64,000 nucleotides of DNA from JALEFZ01 sp038527485. GTDB taxonomy: Bacteria > Bacteroidota > Bacteroidia > J057. The stretch is taken from NCBI GenBank assembly GCA_038527485.1, contig JBCBFT010000006.1, positions 45,148-109,147 of the forward strand, in the 5' to 3' direction. Of this stretch, positions 52,890 to 60,744 are shown one piece after another. The notes beneath the pieces were generated by a model. That model was not told the origin of the DNA. It saw only the letters and a program-made list of their open reading frames with translations, and made no database searches. Positions within the stretch are counted from its first letter, which is position 1. Each line of letters starts with the position of its first letter. The translations under genes were made by a program, and so were the position numbers.

Positions 52890-54359
52890 TTACATCCCGA
52901 AAGCGTAGTAAATCGCTTTAGGGTAGTCTGGATAGCGTCCTTCAATCAATACCCCTCCCTCCTTCTTCGACATGATCCTCTCAAACTTCTCTACACTGTC
53001 TATATTTTCCTTGTCTACCTTGGTAATGATGAAACCAGGTTCAAGGTTGGTTTCTTTCTGAATGATCCCAGGATTAACAGCTGTCACTTTCACGCCGCCG
53101 CGTACACCAGCCGTCTCAGCTTCTTCTCTTTCCAAAGGGGCAATCTCTAGTCCGAGCTTACCCATAGAATCTGTTTTCTCCACTTTTGCTACCGTAGTAT
53201 TCCCGTTACGATTTTTCAGGACTACTGCAATATCTTTGACTTCCCCTCTTCGGTTGACGTTCAATGTGACGTTGTCTCCTGGACGCTTCGTTCCGATCGC
53301 TGCTTGAAGCTCCGCAGCATTCTTCACTCGAATGCCTTCGACACCTACTACTACATCTCCTTTCTTGATTCCTGCTTTTTCCGCCGCACTATTTTCAATC
53401 AAGCTGTCGATGTATACACCTTCTGTAATCGTCAAATCATTGTCCTTGGCAAGGTTGCCATCTACGCTGCGAATCATTACCCCTAAATATCCACGCTGTA
53501 CTGTCCCGTACTCCATCAAGTCTGTCACGACTTTGCGCATCAGATTAGAAGGAATGGCAAAAGAATAACCCGAATATGATCCTGTAGGACTGGCAATCGC
53601 CGTATTGATACCAATCAAGTTTCCATTCAAGTCAACTAAGGCTCCCCCACTGTTGCCAGGGTTTACAGCAGCATCTGTCTGTATAAATGATTCAATAGCT
53701 GCCTGATCCTTGAGAATGTTGATGTTTCGACCTTTTGCGGAGATGATTCCCGCAGTAACGGTCGAGTTCAAGTTGAAAGGATTCCCGATGGCAAGCACCC
53801 ACTGGCCTACCTTTGTCTCGTCTGAGTTGGCAAGGGCCAAGGTTGGAAGGGCTTCTCCCTCGATTTTGAGCAGGGCCAGGTCAGTAGAAGGATCAGTACC
53901 AATGACTTCGGCTTTGTAGGTACGGTTATCATTGAGAGATACTTCTATATCGTCGGCATTGTCAATCACGTGATTGTTGGTGACGATGAACCCGTCGTCG
54001 CTGATGATCACGCCTGATCCAGATCCTATAGAAGGTCTCTGACGACCTTCAAATCCTTGGCCAAAGTTGTCGCCAAAGAAATCTTTGAAAATATCAGGCA
54101 CCTGCTGGTTGGACTTGCTGCGCAATTGCGTAGAAGTGATATGTACCACAGCTGGCATGACAGTCGCTGCTGGTTCTGTAAAATCCAGTTGCTCCATGGG
54201 TGCCGTGTATCGGCTACTCACTACAGGAACTTCTGTTTGATGGGCTATTTTTATGACAGGCTGCTCAGGCGAGAGGAATGCGGAGTAGACACCCAAACTG
54301 AGGGCACCTCCCATCGCTCCCGCTAACACCCATCCTGCTATTACTTTTCTGAATCTCAT
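52890..54359 (-). CDS. HtrA/DegP-type periplasmic serine protease
   Basis: A 489-residue protease with an N-terminal signal or anchor (about 1-30). The trypsin-like domain has the full catalytic triad: H130 in TNNHVID, D160 in STDLALL and S237 in GNSGGAL. Two PDZ domains follow (about 290-380 and 395-480), with GYLGVMIR and GAEKAGIKKGDVVV-type blocks in the first. Length and two PDZs fit DegP/DegQ. It degrades or refolds damaged envelope proteins. Upstream lies an unusual array of six hairpins (54479-54702), which may affect its expression. No SD sequence is clear. Confidence 0.95.
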   Translation of the reverse strand: MRFRKVIAGWVLAGAMGGALSLGVYSAFLSPEQPVIKIAHQTEVPVVSSRYTAPMEQLDFTEPAATVMPAVVHITSTQLRSKSNQQVPDIFKDFFGDNFGQGFEGRQRPSIGSGSGVIISDDGFIVTNNHVIDNADDIEVSLNDNRTYKAEVIGTDPSTDLALLKIEGEALPTLALANSDETKVGQWVLAIGNPFNLNSTVTAGIISAKGRNINILKDQAAIESFIQTDAAVNPGNSGGALVDLNGNLIGINTAIASPTGSYSGYSFAIPSNLMRKVVTDLMEYGTVQRGYLGVMIRSVDGNLAKDNDLTITEGVYIDSLIENSAAEKAGIKKGDVVVGVEGIRVKNAAELQAAIGTKRPGDNVTLNVNRRGEVKDIAVVLKNRNGNTTVAKVEKTDSMGKLGLEIAPLEREEAETAGVRGGVKVTAVNPGIIQKETNLEPGFIITKVDKENIDSVEKFERIMSKKEGGVLIEGRYPDYPKAIYYAFGM

Positions 54360-54478
54360 ATTGTATCGCGTGCTTTTGTCTATGTACTCAATTACGCCAA
54401 TGCCTTCTTAAGAGATTCTCAAAGAAAAGTTAAAGGGATGTTAAAGGGGGGAGGGTCGTTGGAGACGACAGATTGAAG

Positions 54479-54702
54479 GGTACGTAGATCGGAGTCTACG
54501 TACAGCGGGAGGAGGGTACGTAGAGCTGAGTCTACGCATAGCGGGAGGAGGGTACGTAGAGCGAAGTCTACGTACAGCGGGAGATTGAGGAATGCGTAGA
54601 GCGGAGTCTACGTATAGCAGGAGAGGGTACGGAGAGCGGAGTCTACGTACAGCAGGAGATTGAGGAATGCGTAGAGTGGAGTCTACGTATAGCTAGGGGA
54701 GG
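54479..54702. repeat. Tandem array of six hairpin units
   Basis: Six contiguous units of 35-40 bp, each holding a short inverted repeat GTAGA-N6-TCTAC, for example CGTAGAGCGGAGTCTACG, then a GCGGGAGG- or GCAGGAGA-like linker. Unit 5 has a changed left arm (CGGAGA). Units alternate in their flanks (GGTACG or AATGCG). There are no spacers, so it is not a CRISPR. It lies 120 bp upstream of the htrA start and just after the T9SS gene's terminator. Confidence 0.8.
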
Positions 54703-54708
54703 ATTCTC

Positions 54709-54735
54709 AAAAAAATACCCCCTCGTGTGAGGGGG
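54709..54735 (-). terminator. Terminator of the T9SS-tagged protein gene
   Basis: On the minus strand the stem GCCCCCTC-like / GAGGGGG with a 4-base loop is followed by TATTTTTTTG. It separates the T9SS gene from the hairpin array and htrA. Confidence 0.85.
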
Positions 54736-54772
54736 CAAAGATAAATTTATCAATTTTTGGAGAACGTATTCC

Positions 54773-55477
54773 CTATTGAAGCACGACTTTCTGTGTGCTG
54801 TACTTACCTTCAGCGTTGCGTACAGTGATCATGTACAGACCCGCAGGTAGCTCTCCACGTGCAATCTCTACTACGTTTTGTGCGTTGCGTACCTGGTATA
54901 CCAACTGACCAGAAAGAGAAGTCATAGAAACTTCGGCGTTCACGATCTGACCCAAGCTCACGCGTAATACGTCAGAAGCAGGGTTAGGTGCGACTTCGAA
55001 TGGAAGTGCTACGTTCTTGTCATTGGAAGTGATGTCTACAGTCGAAAGATCACAAGCATCAAAGAGGAAAGGACCTACGATCGTGTCTACTCCACTAGCA
55101 ACTGTAAGATCTAGGATACGGTTATTAGAACCCTGTCCATTGTCTGTTCCACAATCAGGTGTAATGTTTACTTCGTCTGTACCCCAAGCATTACCATTGA
55201 TGTACTTGTACTCAAAAGAAGATCCGACAGGCAGACTTAGCGTGATCTTCCAAACGCCATCCTCATTGGCATCTGCCATTGTCGTACAGTCAGGTGTCCA
55301 CTCTGGACAAGTACTTCCTGCGAAGTCATCCTGTAAGTTTCCTGCGATGTGTACCCCATTGGAGTCTACTTCAGTCACTTGGGACATGTCCACGGCGAGT
55401 GTTACATTGACGAAGTCCTGAGCATACAGACAAGTACTCATCATCATAGCGAGAAATAGTGCGTAGAATTTGTTCAT
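54773..55477 (-). CDS. Small secreted T9SS protein with amylase-like N-terminal module
   Basis: A 234-residue exported protein with a signal peptide (MNKFYALFLAMMMSTCLYA, then QDF). The mature N-terminal module (about 20-130) has the same layout as that of the amylase at 25904: VNVTLAVDMSQVTEVDSNG, HIAGNLQDDF, a DANEDGVWKITLSLPVGSSF block and YKYINGNAWG. The C-terminal 75 residues are a type IX sorting domain (ALPFEVAPNPASDVLRVSLG to YSTQKVVLQ). There is no catalytic domain, so it is probably a surface-attached carbohydrate-binding protein. The link to starch is inferred from the shared module. It is transcribed alone from the promoter at 55528. Confidence 0.85.
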   Translation of the reverse strand: MNKFYALFLAMMMSTCLYAQDFVNVTLAVDMSQVTEVDSNGVHIAGNLQDDFAGSTCPEWTPDCTTMADANEDGVWKITLSLPVGSSFEYKYINGNAWGTDEVNITPDCGTDNGQGSNNRILDLTVASGVDTIVGPFLFDACDLSTVDITSNDKNVALPFEVAPNPASDVLRVSLGQIVNAEVSMTSLSGQLVYQVRNAQNVVEIARGELPAGLYMITVRNAEGKYSTQKVVLQ

Positions 55478-55527
55478 AGCGATTAAAATATTTAATAGTG
55501 ATAAGGTTTTAGGTATGGGTATCTAGG

Positions 55528-55559
55528 CAAAACTACATATATAGATTTGCTGTTCTCAA
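55528..55559 (-). promoter_or_regulatory. Candidate promoter of the T9SS-tagged protein gene
   Basis: On the minus strand TTG (55559-55557), a 21-bp spacer and TAGTTTTG (55535-55528) match the Bacteroidota -33/-7 promoter. It predicts a leader of about 45 nt. Confidence 0.6.
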
Positions 55560-55831
55560 TATTAAATATCAAGCGGAATTTTGCAAACCTTAACATTCAC
55601 TTAATCGTTTTCGGTTCCAAAATTTCTTCAAAAAACTTCATTTTTCCCCTTCAAACTCCTGTTTTACACACTATTAGGCCACCTTTTATATTAACTAAAT
55701 ATGAAGCGATTTCAGAAATATTTCATTACCGAATAGTCTTCCTTCGATTTCTAATCGTTCTATTGACCCAAATAATCTACTCACTTTTTCTCTTCCTTTC
55801 TTCATTATCCCATCCCCATAACGTGTATGAC

Positions 55832-55914
55832 AGTGATTGACACGAATCTATTCAGATAGGATGTATGCGCTATGTGAAGATGCGATAAATCGACCTCTCT
55901 ACATGGAACATACG
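55832..55914 (+). repeat. Dispersed 83-bp element, copy 2
   Basis: The partner of 35481-35563: 66 of 83 positions match, with no gaps. The hairpin is kept (CTATGTGAAGA with TCTCTACATG) although both arms changed at some bases. Confidence 0.65.
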
Positions 55915-56179
55915 CTTTTCGCATACATTGGAAGCATGTAAATGCCTTGATTTTCTTCTGCTTCTTCCGATAAAAGTCCCTTTTATATTATTTTCTCCCT
56001 CTAATAGAAGAAAAAAGATAAATATCTCTTATCAACCTGGCATATTCCATAGTTTTCATCTACAAAAACGAAATAATTATAATATTTACTTTCATTTATC
56101 TAAGCATACACATATATTCGTATTGAAAACTGCAACGAAATCAAAAATTAGTACCATTAATTAAGCTATTTTAAAAATT

Positions 56180-56482
56180 ATGTCCTCTTTATCCGCAATG
56201 AAAAAAAATAAGCTCTGTTTTTTCTTTCTTCACTATATCCATAGAATTGAAGATGAGGCTAGAGAACTATCCTTAGATGAAATCACAAAAGAAGTAGATA
56301 TGAAAGAACATGAGCAGCGTGCTGTTTTGCAGTACTTAACCTCTGAAGCACTTATCTCCGTACAAGATACCCCCAAGCGCAACGTATCCCTGACCAGATG
56401 GGGAAAGGAAGCACTCAACCAAGCAGCTAAACAGACCTACAGCAGCCATTATTATGTTGGAGGACACGAAATGGGCATCTAA
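56180..56482 (+). CDS. Small winged-helix-like protein
   Basis: A 100-residue protein; a start at MKKNKLCFFFLHYIHRIEDE (56198) is also possible. The pattern ELSLDEITKEVDMKEHEQRA, then VLQYLTSEALISVQDTPKRN and VSLTRWGKEALNQAAK, is that of a winged helix-turn-helix: helix, recognition helix with a beta wing (ISVQDTPKRNVSLT). No family is recognised. It precedes the zinc-ribbon membrane protein by 84 bp and may be cotranscribed; a regulatory role is inferred from shape alone. Confidence 0.55.
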   Translation: MSSLSAMKKNKLCFFFLHYIHRIEDEARELSLDEITKEVDMKEHEQRAVLQYLTSEALISVQDTPKRNVSLTRWGKEALNQAAKQTYSSHYYVGGHEMGI

Positions 56483-56566
56483 AAAGCGACTCTTTTTAGC
56501 TCCGTTTTTCCGCTATCTTTTTGGACCTTTACGGTCTACATGCATCTTTTAATAAATAAAGATGCG

Positions 56567-57106
56567 ATGACTAATCTTACAGTAACTTGCTTCAGCTGTG
56601 ATACTTTCCTGGAGTTTGATCCTAAGGAGACTGTGTGGACTTGTCCTTCGTGTGAGCTGCACTATGCGATGGGTGACATTGAAATAGCTGCTATTCCCCA
56701 ATATACGGATGAGAATCTGCAAAGCGCCCTTTATCACTGTGAAAACGGTTGGGTTGCCTTGCGTAGACACTACTCCTATAGTGCCAAAACTCATCAGGAA
56801 ATTCCTCCTCGACCAACAGAGGAATTGATCCCTACATATATCGGTTTCTTGTTTTTTCACATCTTCTTTACAGTAGGGCTTGGAAATATCTTCTCCGAGC
56901 TATTCAAAGCATTTCACTGGGCTTGGGCAATCCCTCAGTTAGGTCTTCTTTGCGGTTGGTTCATCCTAATTTCGGGCTACCGCGTCTCCAGAAAGTACCA
57001 CAAAGAGAGAGACCTCTTTTTGAAGAGACGTAGATACCTTTTGGCAGAAATGCGAAGAAGAAACTTAAGGCCAGATCCCCGTATTCCCTTTCCTTCTATG
57101 AGTTGA
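56567..57106 (+). CDS. Zinc-ribbon membrane protein of unknown function
   Basis: From the ATG at 56567 (MTNLTVTCFSCDTFLEFDPK) it is 179 residues; an upstream ATG at 56540 adds nine. Two CxxC pairs (CFSC and CPSC, 18 residues between) form a probable zinc ribbon, followed by a polar stretch and two membrane helices (about 92-112 and 121-137), then a basic C-terminal tail KRRRYLLAEMRRRNL. The family is not recognised. A hairpin GCATCTTT / AAAGATGC overlaps the start region (56541-56565), so start choice may be regulated. It overlaps the convergent GNAT gene by 11 bp. Confidence 0.6.
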   Translation: MTNLTVTCFSCDTFLEFDPKETVWTCPSCELHYAMGDIEIAAIPQYTDENLQSALYHCENGWVALRRHYSYSAKTHQEIPPRPTEELIPTYIGFLFFHIFFTVGLGNIFSELFKAFHWAWAIPQLGLLCGWFILISGYRVSRKYHKERDLFLKRRRYLLAEMRRRNLRPDPRIPFPSMS

Positions 57107-57632
57107 GGGGGGGAGACCAGTCTGTGGCCAGCATGTGATAATACCGCACATGGGTACGATAATAGTATGCCAATCGAAGATATTTAAAGCCACATTTCTC
57201 TAACACACGTTGTGAGGCCACATGCTCAGGCCTCACAACAGCTACCAGCTCTGTCATATTTTCTTTTGTAAACGCATGGGCAATTAAAGCCTGGCTTCCC
57301 TCAGTGGCGTAGCCTTTTCCCCAATAGGTCTGATGTAAGCGATACCCCAGTTCGATTTTGTCCGTCCCGTCTAAGTCCCGCAAGGCAAAAGAGCCGATAA
57401 ACTCTCCTGTCTCTCGCAACTCCGCCGCTAGATACCCTACAGGCTGTCCCTGATCGTAGTAGCTCAACATCTTGACTAGGTCTCTACGTGTCTTGTCCCG
57501 ATTGGTCTGTATAGGGCGAATATACCTCATCACCTCTTCATCCGTATTGAGCGCATGGAGACGGTCTAGATCGTCCATTGTATAATATCTGAGCGTGAGG
57601 CGAGGGGTATGTAAAAATACGTTGGGATTCAT
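57096..57632 (-). CDS. GNAT acetyltransferase, RimJ/RimL-like
   Basis: A 178-residue acyltransferase. It begins FLHTPRLTLRYYTMDDLDRL, has the acetyl-CoA binding motif A in YWGKGYATEGSQALIAHAF, and the C-terminal RPEHVASQRVLEKCGFKY block, which is the usual RimJ/RimL-like arrangement. Such enzymes acetylate ribosomal protein N-termini or small metabolites or antibiotics; the target is unknown. Its 3' end overlaps the preceding plus-strand gene by 11 bp. Confidence 0.88.
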   Translation of the reverse strand: MNPNVFLHTPRLTLRYYTMDDLDRLHALNTDEEVMRYIRPIQTNRDKTRRDLVKMLSYYDQGQPVGYLAAELRETGEFIGSFALRDLDGTDKIELGYRLHQTYWGKGYATEGSQALIAHAFTKENMTELVAVVRPEHVASQRVLEKCGFKYLRLAYYYRTHVRYYHMLATDWSPPLNS

Positions 57633-58076
57633 GAAGTGATATTATGCCCGATTTCATGGTTAAGATACGCTCAAAGAACTGCTTCCTCGCTTTCCTTGAT
57701 TTGACCTTTTTTACATGCTTTAGTGATGTCTTTTCCTTTGTATTTCTTCCAAAAAACTGTTGAATCTAGTAGGTTTTTTGTAGAAATCCATCAAAGGGCC
57801 AATTTTGATTGACATCTACCCCAAAATAGAGGGCTTCAGTGAGAGAAAGATAAGCGGATTCCATTATTTTAGACCATATTTGAAACCTCAAATCTGCGAA
57901 AAGTTTGTGCTTTCAGAACCTAATATCTCTGCTTTTTAGCTAGATTTTCATTGTTCTAAACAGGGTATTATCTAAAGCTTAGTAGCTGTCTATGTATTTT
58001 ATCGGTCTCAACTGTCGGTTTTTATGTGTCTAATCTCATCTGTTTTGATTGATTTCGCTTCCCCAAACTCTATCAA
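57633..58076. other. Intergenic region with MITE-like fragments
   Basis: These 444 bp lie between divergent genes. They hold the repeat segment 57871-57969 and the start of the segment at 58033-58116. The first 230 bp contain nothing I can support. Confidence 0.5.
57871..57969. repeat. MITE-like element, shortened second copy
   Basis: 99 bp matching the outer parts of the element at 34231-34393, with the segment between the two CAGAACCT repeats missing. The left end AGACCATATTTGAAACC is conserved; the right end is degenerate (TTCTAAACAGGGTAT). Confidence 0.6.
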
Positions 58077-58116
58077 ATGGCTTTCATCCAAATGAACATG
58101 CGTATTCCAAGCATGG
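58033..58116. repeat. MITE-like element, displaced inner segment
   Basis: Matches the segment absent from 57871-57969: CATCTGTTTTGATTGATTTC and GGCTTTCA compare with 34288-34335. It is followed by ATTCCAAGCATGG near 58104, like the right end of the first element. It covers the first codons of the mannanase reading frame. Confidence 0.5.
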
Positions 58117-59471
58117 CAATAACTACATTCAAGCACACTCCCGCATGCACCCATTGGCCTTCTCACGTACTGTCTAAATGGTCCAGTATGCTTCTTTCTT
58201 TTTTTCTTATGAACGGTCTATGGATGTGCAATACCCCTAAAATTATGGCTCAAGAAAATTTTGTATATGTAGAGGAGGCTCAGTTGAAAAGGGCGGGTAA
58301 GCCCTATCGCTTTATCGGGACAAACTTCTGGTATGGAATGAATCTGGGATTATCAGATCGGGACAGGTTGGTACGTGAGTTGGACCATCTCCAACGCTTG
58401 GGCATACAAAACCTCCGAATCATGGCAACGAGCGAGGGAGATCGGGAAGCACCTTGGTGTATACAACCTACCCTTCAAATCAAAGCCTACATGTATGATG
58501 AAGATCTACTGTTGGGACTAGACTTTCTCTTGGCGGAGATGGGCAAGAGACACATGACGGCTGTTGTGTGTTTGGGAAACTTCTGGCCCTGGTCTGGTGG
58601 CATGGCGCAGTATGTATCCTGGATGACTGGACGATCCATTCCGTATCCTCCTCCTGCTGCAAATGGGAGTTGGGGAAAATATCAGTTATACGCAGCACAA
58701 TTTTACAAGAATAAAAAGGCACGGGCAGCTTATGCTGCTACTGTCAGACATATCGTGGGTCGTGTCAATACAATTACAGGCTTGCCTTACAGCCAGGATG
58801 CTACCATCATGAGTTGGCAACTCGCCAATGAACCCAGAGGCCTTATGTACAAACGCGCATTTCGCAAGTGGGTCCGTCAGACTGCCCAACTGATCAAAGA
58901 ACTAGATCCACAGCACCTCGTCAGTATCGGCAGTGAGGGCACCACTCCCTACCCTATGGCTGGGACACAGTTTGAGCGCATCCATAAGATTCCAGGAATC
59001 GATTATGCAACCTTCCATATGTGGATTCAAAACTGGGAATGGTTTGATCCACTTCAACCTGAAAAAACGTATCCTGAAGCCCTCAACAAAGCCATGCGTT
59101 ACCTCACTGAGCACGAAGCTATCGCTCAAAAGCTGGGAATGCCACTTGTGCTGGAAGAGTTTGGGATAGCGAGAGACGGAGATGTTCATGCAGCGGATGC
59201 CCCTGTACGTATGCGCCAGCAATATTTTCGAGAGATATTTGACTATCTATATCAGCAGTCGGGGGAAGGTAGTCCATTGATGGGATTGAACTTTTGGGCA
59301 TGGGGTGGCGAGGGACGTCCGCGAACGCCAAAAGCGATCTGGCGTCTAGGAGACGATTTCATTGGAGATCCTCCGCACGAATACCAAGGATGGTACTCGG
59401 TATACAATGACGAGTCGATCACCCTAGCTCTGATTCAGGAGTACACGGAACTACTGGCTAAGCTACCTTAG
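58077..59471 (+). CDS. GH5 mannanase-like glycoside hydrolase, secreted
   Basis: A 464-codon frame, of which the first 12 or so are repeat-derived, so the real start may be MAITTFKHTP (58113) or MLLSFFLMNGLW (58188). The signal peptide probably ends near IMAQ (about 58). The catalytic domain is GH5, closest to the mannan endo-beta-mannosidases (GH5_7): FIGTNFWYGMNLG, LGIQNLRIMATSE, acid/base E252 in WQLANEPRG and nucleophile E361 in LVLEEFGIARDG. It should hydrolyse beta-1,4-mannan or related glucans outside the cell. There is no binding module or T9SS domain. It is transcribed alone. Confidence 0.87.
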   Translation: MAFIQMNMRIPSMAITTFKHTPACTHWPSHVLSKWSSMLLSFFLMNGLWMCNTPKIMAQENFVYVEEAQLKRAGKPYRFIGTNFWYGMNLGLSDRDRLVRELDHLQRLGIQNLRIMATSEGDREAPWCIQPTLQIKAYMYDEDLLLGLDFLLAEMGKRHMTAVVCLGNFWPWSGGMAQYVSWMTGRSIPYPPPAANGSWGKYQLYAAQFYKNKKARAAYAATVRHIVGRVNTITGLPYSQDATIMSWQLANEPRGLMYKRAFRKWVRQTAQLIKELDPQHLVSIGSEGTTPYPMAGTQFERIHKIPGIDYATFHMWIQNWEWFDPLQPEKTYPEALNKAMRYLTEHEAIAQKLGMPLVLEEFGIARDGDVHAADAPVRMRQQYFREIFDYLYQQSGEGSPLMGLNFWAWGGEGRPRTPKAIWRLGDDFIGDPPHEYQGWYSVYNDESITLALIQEYTELLAKLP

Positions 59472-59549
59472 CAGAAATACCCTGTTGTGTACTATCCATA
59501 ATATGAGCAGATACTTCCAGCCAACTATCGTAGCCCCTTAATGTCTCAC

Positions 59550-60251
59550 TCAGAGGTTTACTACGATCTCGTATAGTCGATTAGAGGCGGCTTCTTTCGC
59601 GCGCTGATTATAAGAGACATCTCCTCGATCTTGTTCAAAATCCATGAATCCATGTTCTGCACCCTCATAGATTATGGGTTGAAAGACTTTTCCATTGGCA
59701 CGCATATACTTCCGTGTACTGCTAATGGTCTGGGTAATCGGATCATTTTCTCCATAAAATCCAAAAACGGGACCTTGAATACGAGAAAACTCAGCTGGTT
59801 TCACACGAGGATAAGCGTAAAAAACGAAGGTAGCCTCAATCAAAGACGATTTCGTAACTAATTCAAATGCGAGATCTCCTCCTTGTCCTATTCCTAGTAT
59901 CATGATTTGATACCTGTCTCTAAAGTGTAGTTTTTGAATCAGGCCCAACAACAGTTCTCGATCCTGCGAATAGACTTCGGCATACTTAGGTACTATGACA
60001 CCTATTCCCAAACGCTGAAGGCTATCCACAATTGAGGTAAGATGTCCTGTCATCTGATTGCCATCCGTCAATAGGATCATCATCTTCGACGAAGGGGTCT
60101 CTGAATGAAATATGAAGTACTCTAGTACATGATCCTTGGCCTTGAAAGATTGTGTATGATTTTGGGAGAGCCGCTGTGATGTGGCATGCTCTTGTCCCGA
60201 TAGGGATAAGAAAGAGGCAAATAAGGTGCAAATGCAAATGATGTATTTCAT
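59550..60251 (-). CDS. Exported alpha/beta hydrolase of dienelactone hydrolase type lacking its nucleophile
   Basis: A 233-residue exported protein with a signal peptide (MKYIICICTLFASFLSLSG). The fold matches dienelactone-hydrolase relatives: FYGENDPIT (D170) and GAEHGFMDF (H200) carry two of the triad residues. The nucleophile elbow, normally G-x-[C/S]-x-G-G, reads G120-I-G122-Q-G-G here, so Gly replaces Cys or Ser. The protein is therefore probably not a hydrolase of this type. A sequencing error would need more than one base change, so the replacement is likely real. It could be a binding or structural protein. It is convergent with the mannanase gene. Confidence 0.75.
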   Translation of the reverse strand: MKYIICICTLFASFLSLSGQEHATSQRLSQNHTQSFKAKDHVLEYFIFHSETPSSKMMILLTDGNQMTGHLTSIVDSLQRLGIGVIVPKYAEVYSQDRELLLGLIQKLHFRDRYQIMILGIGQGGDLAFELVTKSSLIEATFVFYAYPRVKPAEFSRIQGPVFGFYGENDPITQTISSTRKYMRANGKVFQPIIYEGAEHGFMDFEQDRGDVSYNQRAKEAASNRLYEIVVNL

Positions 60252-60744
60252 TTTTTGACCGTATATTTATTTTCTCTAGACCTGCAAGCTACGTTCCGAA
60301 ATTACCATATCCTCTAGTCGATCGTAAGCTAAACATCCTCATTAATTAATGATGAAGGATTTTTTACTTCTAAAAGAAAAAAGGGACAATTTTGGCCTTG
60401 ACCAAGTGAGAAATAAAGTGGGGCAAAATGAGGACAGGAGGGAATACAAAAAAAGTCTATTCCTTTGTGGGGGAAAAGACTTTAGTGTGATACATCTTGC
60501 TGCGAGTAAGTTAGCCTCGCAGCGTTTCATGATTGATTTGTGGGACTTGATATAAAAATAGGTAATTCTTCCTAGCCATCGATGGGCATTTTTGTAAGTG
60601 CGTGCGTTAACTTGGTATGTGTGTTTAGCTCTATTATAGATGTGTAGGGCCTATTTTATTCTATTTTTAGAAAAATCCTAACAATAAATTATCAATTATT
60701 ATATTTATCCACAACAAAAATCACATTCCCTAATTCTAGCTCTA
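60252..60744. other. Intergenic region between hydrolase and LytTR genes
   Basis: These 493 bp contain a 68-codon plus-strand frame (60349-60555) and its minus-strand shadow. Neither has family likeness, so I do not call them. No RNA or promoter is supported. Confidence 0.5.

Larger units (their letters stand above)
55478..56179. other. Long AT-rich intergenic region
   Basis: These 702 bp contain the promoter of the T9SS gene and the second copy of the 83-bp element (55832-55914). Frames in it, such as 55547-55840, have no family likeness and odd composition. Nothing else can be supported. Confidence 0.5.

Noticed and set aside
54479..54702. Possible CRISPR array
   Set aside because: The units are contiguous with no unique spacers, are hairpin-forming and imperfect, and no cas genes are present.
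55547..55840. 97-codon plus-strand frame in the AT-rich gap
   Set aside because: Composition follows the AT-rich background, with no start signal or family likeness.
60349..60555. 68-codon plus-strand frame upstream of the LytTR gene
   Set aside because: No homology is apparent and the opposite strand is equally open, as expected for non-coding DNA.
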